A stretch of DNA of 10,422 nucleotides from contig SFLA01000039.1 in NCBI GenBank assembly GCA_004553575.1, forward strand, positions 1 through 10,422. The letters are read 5' to 3'. The first letter of the stretch is position 1. The number at the start of each line of letters is the position of its first letter. Under the pieces are notes generated by a model that saw only the letters and a program-made list of their open reading frames with translations, was not told where the DNA came from and did not search any database. Source of the DNA: Clostridiales bacterium. GTDB lineage: Bacteria; Bacillota; Clostridia; Oscillospirales; CAG-382. The position numbers were made by a program, and so were the translations under genes. Shown in pieces: positions 1-5,171 of the stretch.

Positions 1-171
1 GGCGCGGCTATGAGCATATTTGCTTTCGGCAATATTTGCGCAAATACTCGTCGCGCTTCTGCCGATTTGATTTGAGATAACGGTTTCGTGCTTTGAGCGT
101 AACTCTTTTGTCAGCTTCAAAACTTCTACGGATAATTCCATAGACAGCTCACCGAGCTTATCTTCTTTCAT
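1..171 (-). CDS. Four-helix-bundle protein (S23/Avd-like), N-terminal part
   Basis: Partial gene that runs off the left edge. The ATG is at 171 and 57 codons are visible. The translation begins MKEDKLGELSMELSVEVL and contains IGRSATSICANIAES at about residues 36-50. This matches the QLxRSxTSIxANIAE signature of the four-helix-bundle family that includes 23S rRNA intervening-sequence proteins and the Avd subunit of diversity-generating retroelements. Family members are usually about 115-130 residues and form basic oligomeric helical barrels that bind nucleic acid; most stand-alone copies have no proven function. The start is supported by AAAGGTGG 7 nt upstream and a promoter at 196-224. Codon use here is more AT-rich than in the housekeeping genes to the right, which would fit acquired DNA. 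No reverse transcriptase or variable repeat is visible, so a retroelement role cannot be claimed. The family call is fairly safe; the function is unknown. Confidence 0.85.
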   Translation of the reverse strand, partial: MKEDKLGELSMELSVEVLKLTKELRSKHETVISNQIGRSATSICANIAESKYAHSRA

Positions 172-195
172 AACCACACCACCTTTCTTAAACTA

Positions 196-224
196 ATTAC
201 ATCATATTTTCAGTTAAAAATCAA
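196..224 (-). promoter_or_regulatory. Promoter of the four-helix-bundle gene
   Basis: Read on the minus strand, TTGATT (219-224) and TGTAAT (196-201) are separated by exactly 17 bp. Transcription would start near 189, about 18 nt before the ATG at 171. The fit to the SigA consensus is good but not perfect. The hairpin array at 264-438 lies upstream of this promoter and so is not in its mRNA. Confidence 0.6.
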
Positions 225-263
225 CTACAAATCAGCGCACTGCACAAACAGCTACCTCTCCGT

Positions 264-438
264 TTGCGCGAAGCGCAACATCGTTTACGCCGCAGGCGTA
301 ACATCGTTGGGCGATAGCCCATATCATTTGCGACTTGTCGCAACCTCGTTCATTTGTGCCGCGAGCGGCAATGATGTTCTCGCTTCGCTCGAAATGATGT
401 TGACCTTCGGTCAAACGATGTTGTGCCTGTCGGCACAA
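264..438. repeat. Array of eight short hairpins with mirrored 9-bp spacers
   Basis: Eight inverted repeats of 5-7 bp with 3-4 nt loops follow one another: 264-278 (TTGCGC/GCGCAA), 285-301 (TTACGCC/GGCGTAA), 308-321 (TGGGC/GCCCA), 328-343 (TTGCGA/TCGCAA), 357-370 (TGCCG/CGGCA), 377-393 (imperfect, TTC/GAA plus GC/GC), 400-414 (TTGACC/GGTCAA) and 421-438 (TTGTGCC/GGCACAA). The stem sequences differ, so structure rather than sequence is conserved. The joints are AACATCGTT (277-285, 300-308), ATATCATT (321-328) and AACCTCGTT plus CATT (342-354), then AATGATGTT (370-378, 393-401) and AACGATGTT (414-422). The second set is the reverse complement of the first, so the joints can also pair in nested fashion. 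This covers most of the gene-free stretch 225-441, where I see no credible gene. I do not recognise it as a named repeat family. Confidence 0.85.
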
Positions 439-441
439 ATG

Positions 442-473
442 AAAAAATCCAACTCTTACGAGTTGGATTTTTT
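442..473 (-). terminator. Intrinsic terminator of tRNA-Gln, symmetric
   Basis: Arms AAAAAATCCAACTC (442-455) and GAGTTGGATTTTTT (460-473) flank the loop TTAC, giving up to 14 bp with a T-run at the 3' end on either strand. It begins right at the CCA end of tRNA-Gln. It probably ends that transcript and any read-through from the desulfurase-thiI-pncC operon. Because it is symmetric, it also shields the tRNA region from transcription entering from the left. Confidence 0.85.
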
Positions 474-546
474 GGCAGCGGTACTAGGATTTGAACCCAG
501 ACATACAGAGTCAGAGTCTGCTGTGCTACCATTACACAATACCGCT
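473..546 (-). tRNA. tRNA-Gln (anticodon CTG)
   Basis: The reverse complement folds as a complete 74-nt tRNA with an encoded CCA. The acceptor strands are AGCGGTA and TACCGCT with discriminator G, the D stem is TGTG/CACA around TAATGGTAG, the anticodon stem is GCAGA/TCTGT and the T arm is CTGGG-TTCAAAT-CCTAG. The anticodon loop CTCTGAC puts T at position 33 and CTG at 34-36, which reads CAG glutamine codons. It has its own promoter at 559-587 and a terminator directly downstream. A CTG isoacceptor normally accompanies a TTG one elsewhere in the genome. Confidence 0.95.
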
Positions 547-558
547 GTTTGCCCGAGT

Positions 559-587
559 ATTCTATCACAGCCTTCCGCCGTTGTCAA
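559..587 (-). promoter_or_regulatory. Promoter of tRNA-Gln, overlapping the pncC stop
   Basis: On the minus strand a consensus TTGACA (582-587) and TAGAAT (559-564) are 17 bp apart. This places the start near 552, a few bases before the mature tRNA 5' end at 546. The TTGA of the -35 box contains the TGA stop codon of pncC (584-586). This is close to an ideal SigA promoter, as expected for a stable-RNA gene. Confidence 0.85.
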
Positions 588-1039
588 TAGTTTTTCGTCA
601 AAAATACCGTAAGCTGTTTAAGCGCGAATTCTGCCGCAGAGCGGCGTACCTCGTCCCGCCCGCCCGGAAAGCGCTTTGTAACGGTTTCTGTCCTTTCGCC
701 CGACGAAATGCCGAAGCAGACCTTGCCGACCTCATCTCCGGTCGGTCCGGCATATCCGGTGACGGACAGCCCGAGATCGGCGCCGCAAGCTCTGCGCGCA
801 CCCTCCGCCATTTCCGATGCCGTACGCTCGGATACCACCCCGTACCTGCGAATGGTTTCGGGGTCGACTCCGGCAAGCAAAACCTTTGTGCGCTCGGTAT
901 ATGTTATAAGACCTCCGGCAAAAACCTCCGAGGCGCCCGGTACCGAGCATATCTCCGCGCCTATAAGCCCTCCGGTGCAGGATTCGCACACACAGAGGGT
1001 AAGCCCTCTTTTTTTCAGTTCGTCAACCGCCGCCTTCAC
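584..1039 (-). CDS. pncC: Nicotinamide-nucleotide amidohydrolase (CinA C-terminal domain type)
   Basis: This 151-residue protein matches the stand-alone CinA C-terminal domain, which hydrolyses nicotinamide mononucleotide to nicotinate mononucleotide and ammonia for NAD recycling in the cytosol. Visible family features are CESCTGGLIG with the likely catalytic Ser20, the AGGLITYTERTK stretch (41-52) with conserved Tyr47 and Lys52, YGVVSERTASEMAEGAR (66-82), and GYAGPTG (95-101) followed by the VCFGI strand. The length is usual for the single-domain form; there is no N-terminal MoaB-like domain. The start is GTG at 1039, which overlaps the thiI stop as GTGA, so translation is probably coupled to thiI. 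It is the last gene of the desulfurase-thiI-pncC unit. NMN deamidase activity is a family expectation; some CinA-domain proteins have not been shown to have it. Confidence 0.92.
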   Translation of the reverse strand: MKAAVDELKKRGLTLCVCESCTGGLIGAEICSVPGASEVFAGGLITYTERTKVLLAGVDPETIRRYGVVSERTASEMAEGARRACGADLGLSVTGYAGPTGDEVGKVCFGISSGERTETVTKRFPGGRDEVRRSAAEFALKQLTVFLTKNY

Positions 1040-2202
1040 AGCCTGATAACCTCTCTCGTTGCTAAAGCGCGCTCGGTAAGCCCTTCGACGTCCAGCTTTG
1101 CCTCCTCCGCCTCAATCTGCTCCGGGGTCGGACGGGTGAGCGGATGCTTCGGGGTGAACACCGTACAGCAATCCTCGTACGCAAGGATCGATATATCGTA
1201 GGTTCCGATTTTCCGCGCTATATCGGTTATTTCGGATTTGTCCATGCCGATGCACGGACGAAGCACCGGACGGGTCGGCACCGCGTCGGTTACGGACAAC
1301 GCCTCCAGCGTCTGGGACGCGACCTGCCCGAGCGATTCGCCGGTGACCAGCGCGCCGATACCGAACTCCTCTGCCAGACGGTCGGATATTCGCATCATAA
1401 ACCGGCGGAGCATAAGCGTGAAGGTGCGCTCATCGCACTTTTTCACTATTTCCTCCTGTATCTCAGTCACGCTTACCGTGTTAAGGAACATTTTTCCGGT
1501 ATAACCCTTTATCTTCTGCGCGAGAGCAACCACCTTTTCCCGCGCCTGGTCGCCGGTATACGGCGGAGATTCAAAATAAAGACCGTCTACATACAGTCCG
1601 CGCTTTGCGATCATATATCCGGCGACCGGACTGTCGATTCCGCCCGAAAGCAACAGCAGCGCCCTGCCGCCCGATCCGGTTGGCATGCCGCCTGCGCCCC
1701 GCTCGCCTCCGCCGTGTATAAACGCGGCGTCGTCCCGCACCTCTACGGTAAGGGTAACGTCGGGCGATGCCATATTCACCTTCAGATGCGGCATCACATC
1801 GAGCACCGCGCCGCCGCAGATCGCAGATATTTCCGGGGACGGATACGGAAACTTCTTATCCGACCTCTTTGCGTTGCACCTGAAGGTGCTCGCACGTCCC
1901 AACAGCTCGGGAGCCTTCTCCCGCACAGCGGAAGTAATCGCGTCCATGTCCTTTCCGCACTCGTAACCGCGGCATACCGAAGCGACACCGAACACCCTCT
2001 TCATAAGCGCAAATGCGGTATCCACATCCGCGTCCTCCGACGGGCGTATGCACAGTGTGGATTGAGCGTAACGAAGCGAAAAGCTGCCGGAAACGCCGGA
2101 AAGCAGGTTTCTTACCCGTTTTTCGACAAGCGCGACAAAGGTGCTGCGGTTAAGACCCTTAAGCACCAGCTCGCCGTATTTAAGCAGAATTATTTCCTTC
2201 AT
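1036..2202 (-). CDS. thiI: tRNA 4-thiouridine synthase ThiI, without rhodanese domain
   Basis: This 388-residue protein adenylates U8 of tRNA and replaces oxygen with sulfur to give 4-thiouridine; many members also feed sulfur into thiazole for thiamine. The N-terminal ferredoxin-like region begins MKEIILLKYGELVLKG. A THUMP domain follows (about 60-165). The PP-loop ATP site is ALLLLSGGIDSPVAG with SGGIDS at 186-191. Near the C-terminus, YEDCCTVFTPKHP carries Cys345/Cys346 at the position of the conserved catalytic cysteine. The E. coli enzyme has an extra C-terminal rhodanese domain, which is absent here as in Bacillus ThiI; there a dedicated cysteine desulfurase passes sulfur directly. Such a desulfurase lies immediately upstream, overlapping by ATGA. 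The start is ATG at 2202 and the gene overlaps pncC by 4 bp. The call is confident; thiazole synthesis cannot be judged from this window. Confidence 0.97.
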   Translation of the reverse strand: MKEIILLKYGELVLKGLNRSTFVALVEKRVRNLLSGVSGSFSLRYAQSTLCIRPSEDADVDTAFALMKRVFGVASVCRGYECGKDMDAITSAVREKAPELLGRASTFRCNAKRSDKKFPYPSPEISAICGGAVLDVMPHLKVNMASPDVTLTVEVRDDAAFIHGGGERGAGGMPTGSGGRALLLLSGGIDSPVAGYMIAKRGLYVDGLYFESPPYTGDQAREKVVALAQKIKGYTGKMFLNTVSVTEIQEEIVKKCDERTFTLMLRRFMMRISDRLAEEFGIGALVTGESLGQVASQTLEALSVTDAVPTRPVLRPCIGMDKSEITDIARKIGTYDISILAYEDCCTVFTPKHPLTRPTPEQIEAEEAKLDVEGLTERALATREVIRL

Positions 2203-3299
2203 TTTCCAAACCTTTCCCGCGCAGACAGGAGCGCGCTTTCGAGTGCGGCAATATCTTCATCGCCGGTTAGCGGCGAAACGCTTATCCGCACCGCGGAATT
2301 GATTTCATCCGGAGCAAGGCCGAACGCCTCGAGCACGCGGTTTCCCTTTTTCTTCGAAGAACACGCCGACGACGCCGAAAGGTACACTCCGACCGACGAA
2401 AGATAGTTTATAAGCGTCTCACTGCGCACCCCCGGCATTGAAGCGGATATTATGTGGTAGCAATGAGATTCCGGAATATGCGGCGAAAGCCCGGCTCTTA
2501 TGACGGCGTCCAACGTCTTTTCGTACACGCCCTTAAGCGCAGAGGAGCCGAAATTCCGCGCCGCTTCAGCAAAGCAGTATATACCGACGGTGTTTTCGGT
2601 GCCGGAGCGGAAGCCCTTTTCCTGACCTCCTCCGAGCAGCATGGGCGGTATGCGCACCCCCCTGCGGACAAACAGCGCCCCGCAGCCCTTCAACCCGCCG
2701 ATCTTGTGCGCGGATACCGACATAAGATCGCACTGCGAGGTGAAAAAACCGTTCCTGCCGTATTTAAGAAATCCCTGAACCGCGTCGCAATGCAGTAAAG
2801 CTCCGCAGCCGCTTCGGTCAATCTCGCGCCGGACAGCGGGAATATCGTACACCGCTCCGGTCTCGTTGTTGACCGCCATAATGCTTACCAGCGCAACCGG
2901 CTGTGAAAGCGCGTCGCGAAGCGCGTCCGTATCAAGCCTGCCGCCGCGGGTGCTTATCCGCACGACGGTGTATCCCCGGCTTTCGAGCTGAGCGACCGGT
3001 GCGGCAACCGAGGGATGCTCGCTGTCGTCGGTTACTATTACCTTTGAATGCCGTGCGCGGGCGGCGCAGGCTCCGAATACGGCGGTGCAGTTGGACTCGG
3101 TCGCTCCGGAGGTGAAAAAAACCTCCTCGGGATCGGAACACATCAATGCCGCAATGTCACGCCGGCTCTCCTCGAGCAGCCTGCGTGCGGCGGCGCCCTC
3201 GGCGTGAGAACTCGACGGATTTCCGAACGTCCGGAACACATCGCAGCCGATACTTGCGCACACCGGCGACGTTGCAGCGTAATCGAAATAATGACCCAT
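2199..3299 (-). CDS. Cysteine desulfurase, NifS/IscS family (probable ThiI partner)
   Basis: This 366-residue PLP enzyme takes sulfur from L-cysteine as an enzyme persulfide and releases alanine. It opens with MGHYFDYAATSP, a classic family start. Other motifs are TSGATESN (63-70), SEHPS with cofactor-stacking His95, NNETGA (144-149), SVSAHKIGG with the PLP lysine Lys199, and RSGTENT (231-237). The catalytic loop ASSACSS has Cys313, which would carry the persulfide. I start at ATG 3299, because GAGAGGTG sits 6 nt upstream and a strong promoter at 3327-3355 precedes it. An in-frame extension to 3401 would run through the promoter and has no family match. It is the first gene of the operon and overlaps thiI by ATGA, as nifZ-thiI pairs do in Bacillus. 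It is therefore more likely the ThiI sulfur donor than a general Fe-S desulfurase, though that division is inferred from position. Confidence 0.94.
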   Translation of the reverse strand: MGHYFDYAATSPVCASIGCDVFRTFGNPSSSHAEGAAARRLLEESRRDIAALMCSDPEEVFFTSGATESNCTAVFGACAARARHSKVIVTDDSEHPSVAAPVAQLESRGYTVVRISTRGGRLDTDALRDALSQPVALVSIMAVNNETGAVYDIPAVRREIDRSGCGALLHCDAVQGFLKYGRNGFFTSQCDLMSVSAHKIGGLKGCGALFVRRGVRIPPMLLGGGQEKGFRSGTENTVGIYCFAEAARNFGSSALKGVYEKTLDAVIRAGLSPHIPESHCYHIISASMPGVRSETLINYLSSVGVYLSASSACSSKKKGNRVLEAFGLAPDEINSAVRISVSPLTGDEDIAALESALLSARERFGK

Positions 3300-3326
3300 T
3301 CTTCGCACCTCTCGTATATTCGGTTT

Positions 3327-3355
3327 ATTATACATCACCGCGCGCCGAAAGTCAA
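3327..3355 (-). promoter_or_regulatory. Promoter of the desulfurase-thiI-pncC operon
   Basis: On the minus strand TTGACT (3350-3355) and a perfect TATAAT (3327-3332) are 17 bp apart. Transcription would begin near 3320, leaving a leader of about 20 nt before the ATG at 3299, enough for the GAGAGGTG ribosome-binding site. No riboswitch fits in so short a leader. Confidence 0.85.
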
Positions 3356-3373
3356 CCGCGGCAAAAATATGAA

Positions 3374-3389
3374 CAATGTGTAAACATTG
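3374..3389. promoter_or_regulatory. Dyad between the two divergent promoters
   Basis: CAATGT and ACATTG form a perfect 6-bp inverted repeat around GTAA. The dyad lies upstream of both -35 boxes (3350-3355 minus, 3412-3417 plus). A second, GC-rich pair, GCGTG (3394-3398) and CACGC (3407-3411), abuts the rny -35 box. Either could be an operator, but I recognise neither regulator, and dyads this short can arise by chance. Confidence 0.35.
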
Positions 3390-3411
3390 GCCGGCGTGCA
3401 CGGGTTCACGC

Positions 3412-3440
3412 TTTACACGACGGTAAAAATAGGCTATACT
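3412..3440 (+). promoter_or_regulatory. Promoter of the rny-ymdB-yajC-aminopeptidase operon
   Basis: TTTACA (3412-3417) and TATACT (3435-3440) are separated by 17 bp, each one base from consensus. A start near 3447 gives rny a leader of roughly 112 nt, long for this genome segment (the desulfurase leader is about 20 nt). Confidence 0.8.
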
Positions 3441-3446
3441 ACGCTT

Positions 3447-3463
3447 ATCGAGTGTTTCTCGAT
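3447..3463 (+). other. Hairpin at the 5' end of the rny transcript
   Basis: ATCGAG (3447-3452) and CTCGAT (3458-3463) pair around TGTTT. The predicted start point is at about the first base of the left arm, so the mRNA would begin with this stem. Such 5'-terminal stems can protect transcripts from decay. The exact start point is a prediction. Confidence 0.5.
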
Positions 3464-3480
3464 TATATATAGATGTATTT

Positions 3481-3561
3481 TATATAGATTCGTAAATCAA
3501 TCATACATTTAATATTGGGTCGGGAAACATAGATTTACTATATACGGAGGATAAATCTATG
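3481..3561 (+). promoter_or_regulatory. Candidate bistable leader and start-codon hairpin of rny
   Basis: CATAGATTTA (3528-3537) is the exact reverse complement of TAAATCTATG (3552-3561), whose last three bases are the rny start codon. The 14-nt loop displays the Shine-Dalgarno GGAGGA (3546-3551). The left arm can pair elsewhere instead: TATATAG (3481-3487) complements CTATATA (3538-3544) and TAAATC (3493-3498) complements GATTTA (3532-3537), with a 5-nt bulge at 3488-3492. This 13-bp fold excludes the start-codon hairpin and frees the ATG, although part of its right arm lies next to the ribosome site. TATATAGAT also occurs once more at 3466-3474. The pairings are seen directly; a regulatory role is inference. 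Confidence 0.6.
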
Positions 3562-5100
3562 GAGTACATTTATTGTGCGATAGCCGCGGTCGTCGGGATA
3601 ATTATCGGCGCGCTTATCGGTTATCTTATACGCAGATCCATTGCGGAAAAAGAGATCGGCTCCGCCGAGGCGGAGGCAGACAGAATAAGGCTCGAGGCAA
3701 AACGCGACGCGGAGGCCAGCAAGAAGGAAGCGCTGGTAGAGGCAAAGGAAGAAGCAATCCGCGTAAAGAACGAGGCCGACCGCGAGCTTAAGGAGCGCCG
3801 CGCAGAGGTACAGCGTCTCGAGCGCAGGGTTCAGCAAAAGGAAGAAAACGTCGATAAAAAATCCGATAATCTCGATAAAAAGGACGAGCTTCTTACCGCA
3901 AAGATAAAAGAGAACGAGGAACGTGCGGCTTCTCTCGAGAGCATGAAGGCCGAGCAGTCCGAGGTGCTTCAGCGCATAAGCCAGATGTCTGTCGAGGAAG
4001 CGCGTGCTTCGCTGCTTGCCCGGGTCGAGCAGGAGGCGCGCCACGATATGGCGGTAAAGCTGAGCGAGGTCGAGCAGGAATATAAGGACACCGCCGAGGA
4101 AAAGGCGAGAAACATAGTTGCGCTGGCCATACAGCGCTGCGCGGCGGACAGCGTGGCGGAGGCGACGGTTTCGGTAGTCGATCTCCCGTCGGACGAAATG
4201 AAGGGCAGGATTATCGGCAGAGAAGGCCGTAATATCCGTGCAATAGAGACAATGACCGGGGTCGATCTTATTATAGACGACACTCCGGAGGCAATTACCG
4301 TTTCCTGCTTCGATCCGGTACGCCGCGAAATCGCACGGCTCACCCTGGAGAAGCTGATAGCCGACGGACGCATACATCCCTCGAGAATCGAGGAGATGGT
4401 CGAGAAGAGCCGCAAGGAAGTCGATTCCGTAATAAAGAAGGCCGGCGAGCAGGCGGTTATAGAAACCGGCGTGCACGGTCTCAGCCACGAGCTTATCCGG
4501 CTGCTCGGAAGGCTGAAGTTCCGCACCAGCTACGGTCAGAACGTGCTCAGACATTCGATAGAGGTTTCGCACATCGCCGGTATGATCGCTTCCGAGCTCG
4601 GAGTAGATCCGGTGCTTGCCCGCCGTGCGGGACTGCTGCACGACATAGGCAAGGCGATGACGCACGAGATCGACGGCAGCCATGTCCAGATAGGCGTTGA
4701 CATTGCCCGTAAATACAAGGAATCCAAAGACGTTATTCACGCAATCGAGGCGCACCACGGCGATGTCGAGGCGCAGACCGTAATTGCGGTAATAATTCAG
4801 GCGGCAGACGCCGTCAGCGCGGCGCGGCCCGGGGCCCGGCGCGAGAATCTCGAGAGCTATATCAAGCGTCTGCAGAAGCTCGAGGAGATCGCAAATTCGT
4901 TCAACGGAATCGAGAAGTCCTTCGCGATACAGGCCGGCCGCGAGGTCCGCATAATGGTCAAGCCCGAATCTGTAAGCGACGACGATATGGTCTTCCTCGC
5001 ACGGGATATCGCAAAGAAGATCGAATCCGAGCTTGAATATCCGGGACAGATCAAGGTCAACCTGATAAGAGAGACCCGCTCGTTTGAATACGCGAAATAA
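3559..5100 (+). CDS. rny: Ribonuclease Y
   Basis: This 513-residue protein is the membrane-anchored endoribonuclease that starts bulk mRNA decay and some RNA processing in many Bacillota. One N-terminal membrane helix (about 4-24) is followed by a long charged coiled coil (about 28-190). A KH RNA-binding domain comes next, with the GxxG loop GREG at 220-223 inside IIGREGRNIRAIE. The HD phosphohydrolase domain has RHSIEVSHIA (331-340), LLHDIGKA with the His361-Asp362 metal pair, and EAHHGD (397-402). The C-terminal region contains QAGREVRIMV and IKVNLIRETR. Length and domain order match the Bacillus enzyme (about 520 residues). GGAGGA lies 7 nt upstream of the ATG, which itself sits in a hairpin arm. 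It heads the operon with ymdB next, a conserved pairing. The open frame on the opposite strand is a by-product of its codon bias. Confidence 0.98.
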   Translation: MEYIYCAIAAVVGIIIGALIGYLIRRSIAEKEIGSAEAEADRIRLEAKRDAEASKKEALVEAKEEAIRVKNEADRELKERRAEVQRLERRVQQKEENVDKKSDNLDKKDELLTAKIKENEERAASLESMKAEQSEVLQRISQMSVEEARASLLARVEQEARHDMAVKLSEVEQEYKDTAEEKARNIVALAIQRCAADSVAEATVSVVDLPSDEMKGRIIGREGRNIRAIETMTGVDLIIDDTPEAITVSCFDPVRREIARLTLEKLIADGRIHPSRIEEMVEKSRKEVDSVIKKAGEQAVIETGVHGLSHELIRLLGRLKFRTSYGQNVLRHSIEVSHIAGMIASELGVDPVLARRAGLLHDIGKAMTHEIDGSHVQIGVDIARKYKESKDVIHAIEAHHGDVEAQTVIAVIIQAADAVSAARPGARRENLESYIKRLQKLEEIANSFNGIEKSFAIQAGREVRIMVKPESVSDDDMVFLARDIAKKIESELEYPGQIKVNLIRETRSFEYAK

Positions 5101-5108
5101 CTTTCGTC

Positions 5109-5130
5109 GGGGCGCACGCATATGCGCCCC
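5109..5130 (+). other. GC-rich intercistronic hairpin between rny and ymdB
   Basis: GGGGCGCA (5109-5116) and TGCGCCCC (5123-5130) pair around CGCATA directly after the rny stop. No T-run follows, so it is unlikely to be an efficient terminator. It more likely blocks exonucleases or marks a processing point between the rny and ymdB segments of the mRNA. Confidence 0.6.
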
Positions 5131-5171
5131 GCCCGTCATTCAGTAAGGAAGGCAGGGGGTGCTTCGGGATT

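Noticed and set aside
1..171. Calling the left-edge gene avd of a diversity-generating retroelement.
   Set aside because: No reverse transcriptase, template repeat or variable repeat is visible. The four-helix-bundle family is much broader than Avd.
264..438. Reading the array as a CRISPR.
   Set aside because: The regularly recurring part is only about 9 bp and flips orientation midway. The segments between are themselves palindromes, and no cas gene is present.
232..612. Short open frames running through the hairpin array and tRNA-Gln.
   Set aside because: They cross a structured repeat array and a tRNA gene and have no ribosome sites. The sequence is explained by the hairpins.
1144..2406. 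A 420-codon plus-strand open frame across thiI and the end of the desulfurase gene.
   Set aside because: Its sequence is low-complexity Arg/His-rich as expected from an antisense shadow. Both minus-strand genes are clear family members.
3300..3401. N-terminal extension of the desulfurase to an upstream in-frame start.
   Set aside because: It would contain the promoter and ribosome site, and the family N-terminus begins exactly at MGHYFDYAAT.
3538..5139. A 533-codon open frame antisense to rny, longer than rny itself.
   Set aside because: It mirrors the rny codons, shows no domain or membrane logic of its own, has no ribosome site or promoter, and rny is an unambiguous family match.
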